The notes under the pieces are model-generated. The model worked only from the letters and a program-made list of their open reading frames with translations. It was not told where the DNA came from and ran no database searches. Shown here one piece after another: positions 16,561 through 24,933 of a stretch of DNA of 53,277 bases. The translations under genes and the position numbers were made by a program. The stretch covers positions 1 through 53,277 of the forward strand of contig JABIBQ010000065.1 of NCBI GenBank assembly GCA_018652685.1, written 5' to 3'. How positions within the stretch are numbered: the stretch's first letter is position 1; every line of letters begins with the position of its first letter. The DNA comes from Candidatus Bathyarchaeota archaeon (GTDB taxonomy: Archaea > Thermoproteota > Bathyarchaeia > TCS64).

Positions 16561-17025
16561 ATGTTAGATGCATCAACTCTTAGGCACAGGATTACACGCA
16601 TTATCGCGGCGACAAGGTTCCCGTTCGTTGATCAGGAGTCATGGGGCAAGGACCACCAGACCATTGTGAACGACGAGGTGAAGCGGTACGCCATAAACAC
16701 CCCGTACGGAGTGCTCTACCCCAGCATCATTATCACCAATGACGATGGCTCATTGAGGGAGATTGGTGTCGTTGAGTCAGTCGAGGCCATCAACGAGAAT
16801 AGCGTACCCCGATGGAAGGCGCTGTCTGATGTCGCGCCATTCGGACGTGAGTTCAAGAAGCTTTTCCTGTACGTTCCAGAGGGTTACGAGGCGCAGACGT
16901 TGAAGTACTTTGAGGATGAGAATATCAATTTTGACGGGATTCGCGGATACAGGGTTGAGAGTCAGGTGCTGAAAATACTGCCATTCAAGACCCTCAACGA
17001 TGAATATGACGACGTGGTCACTTAA
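16561..17025 (+). CDS. Uncharacterised protein
   Basis: A 154-residue soluble protein. I do not recognise the family. The N-terminus is helical (RHRITRIIAATRFP) and leads to strands with acidic/hydrophobic alternation: GVLYPSIIITNDDGSLREIGVVES at about 49-72, then KKLFLYVPEGYEAQTLKYFED at about 99-119. The layout of a D/E-rich strand pair followed by a helix is reminiscent of restriction-endonuclease-like folds, but no clear PD-(D/E)xK set is visible. It lies 50 bases after iadA and 65 bases before the amidinotransferase-like gene, both on plus. Confidence 0.5.
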   Translation: MLDASTLRHRITRIIAATRFPFVDQESWGKDHQTIVNDEVKRYAINTPYGVLYPSIIITNDDGSLREIGVVESVEAINENSVPRWKALSDVAPFGREFKKLFLYVPEGYEAQTLKYFEDENINFDGIRGYRVESQVLKILPFKTLNDEYDDVVT

Positions 17026-17090
17026 CTCCATCATATTTCCTTTTCTCGTAGATGTTTTATACAATCGGCATGATGATAGAATGAATTATT

Positions 17091-18185
17091 ATGGCTGACA
17101 TCGAGAAGAAATCAGCGGATTACAAGAGCGCGGGCGATGACCTGCACGACACGTACAACAGGCTACACCCACAGGTCCTCACCCAGTTTGAGGACGAAAT
17201 GCCCAAGATCTGGGGTAAGAAGTGGAAGGCAAACACTACAATCGGCAAGCTCAACACAGTTCTTCTGCACAAGCCAGGCAAAGAGTTCCTGAGCGTGGGA
17301 AACCCCACCCCCTGGCCTCCATACGAGGACAGTTGGAGGGCTTGGAGGATGATGGAGAAGCCAAACCTTGACGAGCTGGTTGAGCACCACGAGACCCTTG
17401 TTGACGCGTTCAAGGGAGAAGGAGTCGAGGTCATAATCAGGAAGCCAGACCCTTACGACCCTCCATACACAGTAAAGTCAATCTACTGTGACGACGTAGC
17501 CCACCCGGCGGTTTACGGTCACATCATCATGAGGATGTACGACAACATCAGAAAGGGCGAGGAGCTGCCGACGTACCAGACGCTTGCGGAGCAGGGTATC
17601 CCCGTCGTCGGGATGGTGTTCGGTGATGGAATGGTAGAGGGCGGCCCATGTGGCTGGCTCGATGAGAAGCACGCCATAATCGAGGTCCATTTCCCGAGGG
17701 GTAATACAAGGGAGAAGGGGATCATGAGGGCGAACGAGTGGGGCCAGAACCAATACGCCAACATAATCAAGGCACAGGACTCGGAGGTAGACATTAGGAT
17801 GGGCCCAGGGTACGGTACACGAAAGGGAACAATCCACTACAGTATGATTGACAGGCACACCACGGTGGGCGAGGCGAGCTACTATGACCACTACCTCACC
17901 GACTGGATGGAGACGGAGATGGAGTGGAACTTTATCAAGCCTCCAGATGACCTGGTTAGCATCGACACCCGTGGGTTCGCAAAGGGACCTGACTGTGGAG
18001 TGGTACTTGAGCCGATGAAGATCATCACAAGCGACCAGTACCCCAAGGCCACCAAGTGGTTCGAGAGCATCGGTGTTGAAGTGGTCGAGGTGCACATCGA
18101 TAGCCTCATCAGGCCGAGGAACAGCGGAAGCATTCACTGCCTAGTCGGTACTCTTGACAGAGACGCCGAGCCAAAGAGCTACTAG
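17091..18185 (+). CDS. Amidinotransferase/arginine deiminase superfamily protein
   Basis: A 364-residue protein of the guanidino-group modifying superfamily. Landmarks are VLLHKPGKEFLSV near the N-terminus (first strand and loop), DDVAHPAVYG, GMVEGGPCGWLDEKHAIIE (EGG motif) and NSGSIHCLVGTL near residue 350, where the cysteine after HC is the expected nucleophile. The family includes dimethylarginine dimethylaminohydrolase, arginine deiminase and glycine amidinotransferase; the specific substrate is not determined. Codon use matches neighbours. It is leaderless-compatible, and T-rich tracts follow the stop (18196-18212). Neighbouring iadA and amidohydrolase genes fit amino acid derivative breakdown. 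Confidence 0.83.
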   Translation: MADIEKKSADYKSAGDDLHDTYNRLHPQVLTQFEDEMPKIWGKKWKANTTIGKLNTVLLHKPGKEFLSVGNPTPWPPYEDSWRAWRMMEKPNLDELVEHHETLVDAFKGEGVEVIIRKPDPYDPPYTVKSIYCDDVAHPAVYGHIIMRMYDNIRKGEELPTYQTLAEQGIPVVGMVFGDGMVEGGPCGWLDEKHAIIEVHFPRGNTREKGIMRANEWGQNQYANIIKAQDSEVDIRMGPGYGTRKGTIHYSMIDRHTTVGEASYYDHYLTDWMETEMEWNFIKPPDDLVSIDTRGFAKGPDCGVVLEPMKIITSDQYPKATKWFESIGVEVVEVHIDSLIRPRNSGSIHCLVGTLDRDAEPKSY

Positions 18186-18236
18186 ACTCACACCATTTTT
18201 CAAAATATATTTTTCCGTTCCCGTGACAGGGGGAAG

Positions 18237-18509
18237 CTATCGAAGATATTTTTTCTTGATCTTCTCGTGGATCATCTGTGATTTCGTCTTGTTGTCCACA
18301 TAGAAGTAGCGGCCTCCAAGCAAATCGACCAGCTCAGCGGGTTTTTTGTCCTCTGTGATTAGGATGAGGCCATGTTCCTTCGCGTACTCAGCGACCTCCT
18401 TGTCCATCTTGCCTTTAAGATCCACATCGTGAACGGTGGTGACCTCGTAACCTAGTACCTCAAAGTACTCCTTGAGTCCGCTGAACATTTCGTCTAACAG
18501 TAACTTCAT
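18237..18509 (-). CDS. Small DUF5615/Mut7-C-like PIN-fold protein
   Basis: 90 residues from ATG 18509. That start overlaps the TGA of the upstream ThyX-like gene by 4 bases (ATGA) and is preferred over the longer frame. MKLLLDEMFSGL at the N-terminus, LILITEDKK in the middle and a short C-terminal helix match the DUF5615 PIN-like family, where the first Asp and the TxD pair form a possible metal site. Such proteins are usually the toxin of a toxin-antitoxin pair or an RNA-processing nuclease. No antitoxin neighbour is evident; it is coupled to the thymidylate synthase genes. Confidence 0.65.
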   Translation of the reverse strand: MKLLLDEMFSGLKEYFEVLGYEVTTVHDVDLKGKMDKEVAEYAKEHGLILITEDKKPAELVDLLGGRYFYVDNKTKSQMIHEKIKKKYLR

Positions 18510-19102
18510 ACGTCGTATCTCTCCAGTACCTCTTTCATCTTGCCGCACGTGTGCCTGCCCTCGGGGCAATAGCCCAACTGGTAACAGTAGGGCCCCGCGT
18601 TGTTAAATATCTCTGGCTCGGCCTCCCTCAACTGGTAAAGGATAATGTCAGATAGCTCTCTGACTTCCCACTGTGCTCTGTTACATGTCCTGAGCCCGAT
18701 GAAATGCATCAATGATTTCCCGTCCATTGTCATCAGCAGGCTTGTCTCAGTAGCATTGGGCAGAAGGAACCGGGCATCCTCTCGTGGTACTTCATTTGTA
18801 ACTAGTTTCTGGTATCCCTGGCTTGCATAATCAATGACGCCGAGATAGTCGTCCATACTTGACTCGGTAACAGTGGGAGGTACCACAGTTTTCTCGGATA
18901 ACCTCTGGACTGTGATATATCTTTGGCTCTGCTGACTGAAACTTGCGATCCTGTGCCGTACCAGCTGGTGGCTGCATGCCCTGCTCACTTTTTCGATAGC
19001 GATGGTGTAGCTAAGGTGGAGTAGTAAATCCTTCCAGTCAAGCTCTGGAAACGCTTCTTTCAGCTTTTTCAGAGGGGTATGGGTTAGGAGTTCTCCTTTC
19101 AC
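18506..19102 (-). CDS. thyX: FAD-dependent thymidylate synthase ThyX, catalytic-motif-bearing subunit (N-terminal region atypical)
   Basis: A 198-residue protein. RHRIASFSQQSQRY at residues 49-62 is the ThyX signature, and GLRTCNRAQWEVRELS at about 132-147 is the C-terminal substrate/FAD region. ThyX makes dTMP from dUMP with methylene-tetrahydrofolate and FAD. What is odd: the usual N-terminal strand and the H-x-S/T-x-x-E-H motif before the helix are replaced by DWKDLLLHLSYT, so the protein starts abruptly. ATG 19102 overlaps the end of a second ThyX-like gene (ATGA, 19099-19102) that has the missing N-terminal motif. The two probably form a mixed oligomer. Confidence 0.85.
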   Translation of the reverse strand: MKGELLTHTPLKKLKEAFPELDWKDLLLHLSYTIAIEKVSRACSHQLVRHRIASFSQQSQRYITVQRLSEKTVVPPTVTESSMDDYLGVIDYASQGYQKLVTNEVPREDARFLLPNATETSLLMTMDGKSLMHFIGLRTCNRAQWEVRELSDIILYQLREAEPEIFNNAGPYCYQLGYCPEGRHTCGKMKEVLERYDV

Positions 19103-19515
19103 TTCTCGCTCCTCCTGATGAAATCATAGATACGTGGTGACGCCTCCATGATGGTCTCGACAAGAGTCTCCGTGAAATCGTCCCTGTGGGTTATGTGTAG
19201 CTCAATGACTGATCGTAGGTTGCCGCTCACGACCCACCTGTCATTCCCTAGCTTCGTGAAGTTGAGGTACTTTGTCCTCAGCATGACATCCAGGACCATG
19301 TCCCTTGGTGCCTCAAGGCTCCAGACTAGTCGGTTATGCTCCAGAATGTTCCCGTGCTGTAACTCGATCCTGCCCACTATATCCTCCACCTTCTCTGGTC
19401 TGTCTTTGAACCTGTTGAATAGCGTACTCGGCATGGCCCCGCTTGTGGTGGTCTTCATGCTGGTGGCTATGGTGGTCTCGATATCAGGGCTGTGTGAGAC
19501 GAGTCGGAGCTTCAT
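19099..19515 (-). CDS. ThyX-like partner subunit lacking the RHR signature
   Basis: A 138-residue protein. MKLRLVSHSPDIETTIATSM, HGNILEHNRLVWSLEAP at about 54-70 and GNLRSVIELHITHRDDFTE at about 98-116 align by eye with the N-terminal strand, the HExxxEH-type motif and the NARSL..F..LR region of ThyX. The central RHRxxSxxxxSxR segment is absent; only RTKYLNFTKLGN stands there. It therefore looks like an internally deleted ThyX paralogue, not a random ORF. It is coupled by ATGA to the RHR-bearing gene, suggesting one subunit supplies part of the FAD/dUMP site and the other the rest. It could also be regulatory. Confidence 0.7.
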   Translation of the reverse strand: MKLRLVSHSPDIETTIATSMKTTTSGAMPSTLFNRFKDRPEKVEDIVGRIELQHGNILEHNRLVWSLEAPRDMVLDVMLRTKYLNFTKLGNDRWVVSGNLRSVIELHITHRDDFTETLVETIMEASPRIYDFIRRSEK

Positions 19516-19523
19516 GGTTTCAC

Positions 19524-19787
19524 CTAGACTGGGTTCATCTCGCGCTTCTTGGGTTTTGCCTTGATCTCTGGGGGGACGTTGACGGCCCTGACGACGTTCA
19601 TGCTGTTGATGACGTATACAGGTGTGCCGTCTGGCTCGTATCTGGTGAGTCTCTTGACTCCCCTGAGGACCAGCTTGACCTTCAACGTGGTCCCGTCCTT
19701 AAGCGTGTATTCGTTCCAGAACTCTTTTTCCTCGCTGAAATCCACCTCAACGGCGTCTTTCAAAGCATCCCTTGATAGTTTTGACAA
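19524..19787 (-). CDS. Small conserved-looking hypothetical protein
   Basis: An 87-residue protein with alternating strands (LKDGTTLKVKLVLRGVKRLTRYEPDGTPVYVINSMNVVRAVNVPPEI) and a lysine-rich tail. I do not recognise the family; the pattern is a small beta-barrel or RNA-binding-like fold at most. It lies 8 bases upstream of the ThyX-like gene on the same strand, so the gene order is hypothetical, ThyX-like, ThyX, PIN-like. Confidence 0.55.
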   Translation of the reverse strand: MSKLSRDALKDAVEVDFSEEKEFWNEYTLKDGTTLKVKLVLRGVKRLTRYEPDGTPVYVINSMNVVRAVNVPPEIKAKPKKREMNPV

Positions 19788-19828
19788 TATTATTCTATGA
19801 GATTGAGGTGGTTGGACTGTTTAACCTT

Positions 19829-20989
19829 TTATGCCTCGGCTATGACTGAGATTCCCGCTGCAGCCTCCTTGCAGAGGGCTACTAGGTCAAGGTCTGTTTC
19901 AAGTTCCTCAATAATCTCAATCCTGCTCCTAGTAGCTGGACCCTCTGGAACTACCTTGCACCCTTCAGTTGACTTGGCGGTCAAATTATAAGTGCCAATT
20001 ACCCGGGCGATGTCTTCTATCTCGATCTTGTCAAGCCCGACCAGAGGCCTCAGAATAGGCAGCTGTATACTGCTGCTCAATACGTACATGTTGCTCAGGG
20101 TTTGGCTTGCCACCTGTCCCATGCTCTCTCCAGTGATAACAGCCAGGGCCTCGTATCTCTTCGCGAACTCCTCGGCTATCCTGTACATGCTCCGCTTGCA
20201 CATGACACAGGTGAACCTTGGCTCCTCGGTCTCGGTTATTCTCTGCATAACGTCGCCCATGGGCGCGGCATAGAGTTTGTATGATGATCTTGGTACGTAG
20301 TTCGCCATGTGCTTGAACGCGGTTATCGCTCTCTCGACATAGCTGTCCCCGACGAATGGTCTCTGGTCCATGAACAGTGGGAGCACGCCCACGCCCCGCT
20401 TCATCAACATCCACACTGCAACCGGGCTGTCTATGCCGCCGCTGAACAGGCCAACCGCCTGTCCCTGTGTATTGTAGGGCAATCCAAGAACTCCCTTGAC
20501 GATCTGACTGTAGATGAAAGCCTCTTTGTCACGCACCTCGGCGTATAGCGTGATATCGGGCTTCGTGAGGTCAACGTGGATATTCCTGTTCTTGAGTGCA
20601 GCCATGACCCTTGAGCCACCCTCGTAGCTGAGGTCTCTGCTGTCGAAATCGTGTTCACCCACCACTTTGGGGCGGACCGCGAAGCCTTCTCCCTCCTTCA
20701 TCTCCCGCTTTGCCTCGTTAACTATCTCATCAAGCACAGCCTCGTATCCGGTATCCACTTTCGTACTGGGCATGACATTTGCTACTCCGAAGACTTTTCT
20801 CACTATGTCAGCAGCCTCGTTTGGCACGCCCTCGATGAATATCCGTCCATACCTCCTGTGTGATTTGGCGTTTTCGTAGCCGTGCCTCCTCAGGAGGTTC
20901 ACGATGTCCTGGGCAAGGCTCCGCTCAAGGTGGTTTCTCACGTAACGGGACTTTAGCGCGATCTCACTGTAGCTGACGAGGATTGTCAA
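19829..20989 (-). CDS. thiI: tRNA uracil 4-sulfurtransferase ThiI
   Basis: A 386-residue protein: an N-terminal ferredoxin-like domain, a THUMP domain (about 55-155) and a PP-loop ATPase with GLFSGGIDSPVAVWMLMKRG at about 180-199, then CVMCKRSMYRIAEEFA and ITGESMGQVASQTLSN. ThiI adenylates U8 of tRNA and inserts sulphur to give s4U8. The C-terminal rhodanese domain of long bacterial ThiI is absent, as in most archaeal versions; the CxxC at about 262 may accept sulphur. It starts a minus-strand run with the small hypothetical and ThyX genes. Confidence 0.92.
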   Translation of the reverse strand: MTILVSYSEIALKSRYVRNHLERSLAQDIVNLLRRHGYENAKSHRRYGRIFIEGVPNEAADIVRKVFGVANVMPSTKVDTGYEAVLDEIVNEAKREMKEGEGFAVRPKVVGEHDFDSRDLSYEGGSRVMAALKNRNIHVDLTKPDITLYAEVRDKEAFIYSQIVKGVLGLPYNTQGQAVGLFSGGIDSPVAVWMLMKRGVGVLPLFMDQRPFVGDSYVERAITAFKHMANYVPRSSYKLYAAPMGDVMQRITETEEPRFTCVMCKRSMYRIAEEFAKRYEALAVITGESMGQVASQTLSNMYVLSSSIQLPILRPLVGLDKIEIEDIARVIGTYNLTAKSTEGCKVVPEGPATRSRIEIIEELETDLDLVALCKEAAAGISVIAEA

Positions 20990-21102
20990 GGTAAGTAACC
21001 CCCTTCACGATTGCCTTTAAACATGGCTATCAAGAGAATTTAGGGTAATATTTTTAACCTCAATGGTTAAATAAGTTTCAAAGATAGGTGTTGGTGATTA
21101 AC

Positions 21103-21909
21103 GTGAAAGTTCAATGCATATACTACTCAGCATCAAGGACCACCCAGAGGATCCTCGACAAGGTAGCTGAGGGCACTGGGATGATGGTACTACCCGCAGT
21201 AGATATAACAAACCCGAAGACGAGGAAAACCTTCGATGGAAAAATGGATGCTGACCTAGTCATAGTAGGTTCAGCGGTATACGAGGGCAGCATACCATTC
21301 ATTGCAATGGAGCCATTCCTCAAGCTTGAAGGCAAAGGGAAATGGGCGGTTCCGGTAGGAGTTTATGGAAACAGGTCAGCTGAGGCGTATATCTCTGAGT
21401 TGTCCAAATTACTCAGGGATAGAGAATTCAAGATCATTGCTGGCGCGCAGTTTGTCGCCCAGCACTCGTACAACCACGATGCATTAGCGAAGGCAGGCGC
21501 AATAGGTCGGCCAGACGAGGCAGACCTAGAGTTGGCGCATAGCCTCGGAGGGAAGATAGCCGAGAAGATGGTTGATCCGGTAGAGGCTGATATCGAGGGC
21601 AAGCCGCTGAAGTTCGGCGACAAGTACAAGAATAGGTCAGAGTGGGTCGGAGAAAGACTAAAAAAGATGATAATGGGGCCGACATACAACGCGGATAAAT
21701 GCATTCAGTGCAACGAGTGTGTGGAAGCCTGCCCGATCGAGGCGGTGGACCCATCAACATACGCAACTGACGAGGATACCTGCATAAAATGCATGGCATG
21801 TATCAAGGTCTGCCCTACAGATGCGAAGACAGTGAAATTCCCACCGATGGTATCCCAGTTCATGAATGGCTGGGGCCAGGAAAGAAAAGAGCCGATGCTC
21901 TACCTCTAA
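21103..21909 (+). CDS. Flavodoxin-domain protein with two C-terminal [4Fe-4S] clusters (EFR1-like)
   Basis: About 268 residues from GTG 21103; GTG 21088 and 21094 are also in frame, and the preferred start gives MKVQCIYYSASRTTQ. The N-terminal flavodoxin fold has the FMN-loop YYSASRTTQRI, a GSAVYEGSIPF loop at about 65 and VGVYGNRSAEAY. The C-terminus has CIQCNECVEACP and CIKCMACIKVCP clusters. It is a soluble flavin/iron-sulphur electron carrier that moves electrons between ferredoxins and other redox enzymes. A TATA-like gttaaataag (21066-21075) precedes it. It sits alone between thiI (divergent) and a quiet gap. Confidence 0.82.
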   Translation: MKVQCIYYSASRTTQRILDKVAEGTGMMVLPAVDITNPKTRKTFDGKMDADLVIVGSAVYEGSIPFIAMEPFLKLEGKGKWAVPVGVYGNRSAEAYISELSKLLRDREFKIIAGAQFVAQHSYNHDALAKAGAIGRPDEADLELAHSLGGKIAEKMVDPVEADIEGKPLKFGDKYKNRSEWVGERLKKMIMGPTYNADKCIQCNECVEACPIEAVDPSTYATDEDTCIKCMACIKVCPTDAKTVKFPPMVSQFMNGWGQERKEPMLYL

Positions 21910-22171
21910 TATTTTCTTTAATACTTATATCGGAATAGCGCGCGCCTTCTCAACACAGTGAATGTGCATTGTATTAGCTATTAATATCCAGTCTTTTATC
22001 TTGGAAGTTCTATGGAACTCGTATAATCTAGAAACGTGCTTTCATGATATTATCCCTCTGTTTTACGTCATTATCATACAGCAGGATCCCTGCCCAGGGC
22101 TTCACCTAGGCACACATGTGTATCCAGAACTATCAAATAGATAGACATCAAAAGGTCTTAACTGAAAAAAG

Positions 22172-22954
22172 ATGCCATTCAAAGATATAATCGTGGAAAA
22201 AGAGGAAAAAGTACTCATAATCAAAATAAACAGACCCCAAGTACTTAACGCACTCAGAATGGACACCTTCCTCGAACTAGAGCAGATCCTGAAAGACTTT
22301 GCAGAAGCAGACGAGTACTGGGCGATGATGATCACAGGAGAGGGAGATAGAGCGTTCTCGGCAGGCGGAGACATAAAAGCACTCAACAGTATGGACAGTA
22401 GCGACGCAGTCGGCTTTGCCTCATTGACTCACAGAATACTTGACCTGATGGAAAACATCCCAAAGCCCATAATCGCGGTAGTTAACGGTCTCGCTCTAGG
22501 GGCTGGATGCGATCTCACCATCGCATGCGATCTTGTCATAGCATCCGAGAAAGCACAGTTTGGGCAACCCTCAGCAAGTTTGGGCATTACCACGCCCTTC
22601 GGTGGTACCCAGAGGCTTCCGAGAATCGTCGGTCCAAAAAGGGCGAAACAGCTTTTCTTCACAGGCAGGGCCATTGACGCTGAGGAGGCACTCAGGTTTG
22701 GCCTGGTGAATATAGTCGTGAAGCATGAGAATCTATGGTTGGAAGCGAGGAAGTTGGTGGAGAGGATTTTTAGACACGCGCCGATAGCTATTGGTTTCTA
22801 TAAACGGCTTGTGAACTTCAGCTCGTATGGTGATATTGGAGAGGGTGATGTGCTGGAATCTGAGCTCTTTGTCAAGTGCTTTGAGACTGAGGACAAAGGA
22901 GAGGGTACATCTGCTTTCATTGAGAAGAGAAGACCGGTGTTCAGGGGCAGATAA
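22172..22954 (+). CDS. Enoyl-CoA hydratase/isomerase family protein
   Basis: A 260-residue crotonase-fold protein. FSAGGDIKALN at about 69-79 (oxyanion loop), NGLALGAGCDLTIACDLVIA at about 108-127, FGQPSASLGITTPFGGTQRLPR at about 131-152 and the AEEALRFGLVN segment match the hydratase/isomerase family. The catalytic position corresponding to Glu144 of rat enoyl-CoA hydratase is Ser or Gly here (PSASLGI), so the reaction may be an isomerisation, hydrolysis or decarboxylation, not classical hydration. It would belong to beta-oxidation or amino acid degradation. The gene stands alone. Confidence 0.85.
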   Translation: MPFKDIIVEKEEKVLIIKINRPQVLNALRMDTFLELEQILKDFAEADEYWAMMITGEGDRAFSAGGDIKALNSMDSSDAVGFASLTHRILDLMENIPKPIIAVVNGLALGAGCDLTIACDLVIASEKAQFGQPSASLGITTPFGGTQRLPRIVGPKRAKQLFFTGRAIDAEEALRFGLVNIVVKHENLWLEARKLVERIFRHAPIAIGFYKRLVNFSSYGDIGEGDVLESELFVKCFETEDKGEGTSAFIEKRRPVFRGR

Positions 22955-23521
22955 CTAGGATTCCTCTTTCTCCGTGAAAATTTGGCTGAGTGCTCACAGA
23001 CCAGACTTTAATCGAGAACCTTAGTCATTCGTGAATTACCTTTTCCCTCATCCTGTTTTCTGCTCACAACCCCACTTGTAATCCGTTTCCAATAGAGGAT
23101 ATTAGCCTCCCAGATACAAGGTTTTAATCGTATTATCTTCGGTTTTTTCTGAGGTTTCTAGATATGACTGCCAATAAGACAACTATTATTACAATTCCTG
23201 TTGGATTCATTTATTGCTCACGTCGTTGTTTTTCTTCTTTCTCTTTTTGTGCCTTCATTATCATAGGTAAGAATATGGTGACGAATGGGGCTACAAAGCA
23301 GCATATCCATATAGCTGGGTTCAATTGATTCACTCCATTAATCTAGGAACAAGAGTTAATGTATAACCTTTATCCCAAATATACGAGAATTATAACCATG
23401 TTTTGAGGAAATTTGAGATATTTTCCCATTGTTCAAATCTGTGTATTTGAGGCCTATCGTCTCATCAACAATAATCCAATACTTTATCCAAACTTCACCA
23501 TATCTCATTACTTGATGTAAA
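22955..23521. other. Mostly non-coding, AT-rich gap with one possible micro-ORF
   Basis: 567 bases without a conventional gene. I see a pair of imperfect copies of tgctcacannccnacttntaatc (22992-23014 and 23064-23086) about 72 bases apart, and a possible 40-residue minus-strand micro-ORF at 23211-23333. No tRNA or clear RNA structure was recognised. Confidence 0.4.
23211..23333 (-). CDS. Putative 40-residue single-span membrane protein (GTG start)
   Basis: GTG 23333 to TAA 23211-23213. The sequence is a short polar N-terminus, then a hydrophobic span (PAIWICCFVAPFVTIFLPMI), then a strongly charged tail rich in KEKEEK and QRR. The positive/negative tail and single span are typical of small membrane proteins. 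Family not recognised, and it is shorter than most annotation cut-offs. It lies alone in a gene-free gap, so chance remains possible. Confidence 0.4.
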   Translation of the reverse strand: MNQLNPAIWICCFVAPFVTIFLPMIMKAQKEKEEKQRREQ

Positions 23522-24019
23522 ATGAGTGAAGCATCCACAAAAATTAGTGACTCAATTATAGAAAATCTGGCCTTAACTTGGCAAATGTACTCGGATGCGA
23601 TCAATACTATCCCTGACGAGGAATGGGGAACTGGTGAGATAGACTACCTAGTTCCTGCTCGACAAATACTACATGGCATTGAAACACTTGACTTCTACTC
23701 AGTTATGATTCCTGATGTATTCACTCACGGATATCGATTCAACCTAGATTGGCAGACAGCTTCAATTGACCAACTTCCAAGTAAAGAGCAACTAATGAAA
23801 TATCTGGATGAGGTTAAAGAAAAGTTAGAAAATTGGATACTAGGTATTGATGATGATTTGTTTCACAGCCCTGAACGGTTGTATCCTTGGACTGGAAGTA
23901 CATTGTTAGGTAGAGTCTTGTATTCGCTTGAGCACAGTCGTCACCATCTTGGAGAGTTAAATGGTGAGCTTCGTAGACGAGGATTACCTAGGGTAAAATG
24001 GAGTTATTTCAAACAATAA
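23522..24019 (+). CDS. DinB-family putative metal-dependent hydrolase
   Basis: A 165-residue four-helix bundle protein. The metal-ligand pattern of the DinB/YfiT family is present: HGIETLDFY at about 51-59 and the C-terminal LEHSRHHLGELNGELRRRGL at about 137-156, with two histidines four residues apart. Family members act as thiol- or metal-dependent transferases or hydrolases; the role here is unknown. Composition is AT-richer than in neighbouring genes. A second DinB-like gene lies at 31876-32319 and is only distantly similar. Confidence 0.82.
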   Translation: MSEASTKISDSIIENLALTWQMYSDAINTIPDEEWGTGEIDYLVPARQILHGIETLDFYSVMIPDVFTHGYRFNLDWQTASIDQLPSKEQLMKYLDEVKEKLENWILGIDDDLFHSPERLYPWTGSTLLGRVLYSLEHSRHHLGELNGELRRRGLPRVKWSYFKQ

Positions 24020-24221
24020 CTATCAATCAGTTTATCCTCGCACGCCAGGGAAAGTGGGTCAGTCGTCAATGGATGACGCGCGCGCAACCAATGGAAAATT
24101 GCAACTGAGCAATGATTCAAGCTAAAATAATGTTTAAACCAAATTAAAAATGAATTTTGAGACTGTTAATATTGGAGTTGAGTACCATGTGTGGACAGTT
24201 CTTCAATCCAGAATCCTTTAA

Positions 24222-24231
24222 TTTATTAAAA
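24222..24231 (+). promoter_or_regulatory. TATA-like box for Hsp20
   Basis: tttattaaaa about 23 bases before ATG 24249. Confidence 0.35.
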
Positions 24232-24248
24232 ATAATGAGAATCATACC

Positions 24249-24812
24249 ATGAGTTTTTGGGACGAGTGGTTCAAGCGGTTCGGCAAGCGGTCCAGCATGT
24301 TCGGTGAGTTCGAGCGCCTCATGGAGGAACTTGAACGAGAGATGGCCGAGACAATCAAACAATTGGAAGACATGCCAGAGGATACTAGGACCCCAGAGGG
24401 CTCCACTCGTATGGATTCCGGTCCCTTCGTTTATGGGTACAGCGTCAAGATAGGCTCTGACGGCAAACCAGTCGTTAAGGAATTTGGTAACATGAAGCAG
24501 GGCATCGAGGAGAAGCAGTCTCTGAATCTTCATGATAGGAGGGAGCCACTGGTGGATGTCATCGAGGACGAAGAGACCATCAAGGTGATTGCTGAGCTCC
24601 CAGGTGTGGAGAAGCATGACATAATCATTCAGGCACAGGCTTACATTCTCACAATAGAGGTCGATAACGTGGATAGGAAATATTTCAAGGAGTTGGTCTT
24701 CCCCGTGGACATCGACAAGTCTACCGCAAAGTCATCGTTCAGAAACGGCGTCCTTGAGATCACCTTCAAAAAGATGCCTAACGACCGGGGTAAGCTCATC
24801 AGCATCGATTAG
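24249..24812 (+). CDS. Hsp20/alpha-crystallin small heat-shock protein
   Basis: A 187-residue protein with an N-terminal amphipathic, acidic/basic helix (FERLMEELEREMAETIKQLEDMPED) and an alpha-crystallin domain from about residue 97 (EPLVDVIEDEETIKVIAELPGVEKHDIIIQ) to about 178, including the A/G-x-L-like strand FRNGVLEITFKK. The terminal IxI-type motif is reduced to LISID. It holds unfolding proteins as an ATP-independent chaperone in large oligomers. It is a stand-alone gene; a TATA-like tract precedes it. Confidence 0.9.
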   Translation: MSFWDEWFKRFGKRSSMFGEFERLMEELEREMAETIKQLEDMPEDTRTPEGSTRMDSGPFVYGYSVKIGSDGKPVVKEFGNMKQGIEEKQSLNLHDRREPLVDVIEDEETIKVIAELPGVEKHDIIIQAQAYILTIEVDNVDRKYFKELVFPVDIDKSTAKSSFRNGVLEITFKKMPNDRGKLISID

Positions 24813-24933
24813 GGTAACGTTTAACACACCCCCAGCGAGTTAACTCATCGGCCGATGATGTGAAGGCATTTGATTGACCAGTGATGAAACAGAGTTACAC
24901 TGAGGCCACTTCTAATTCGGAACGCGTGATGTT

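Noticed and set aside
17478-18137. A 219-codon minus-strand ORF opposite the amidinotransferase-like gene
   Set aside because: Antisense shadow; composition is the mirror of the plus gene and no motif is present.
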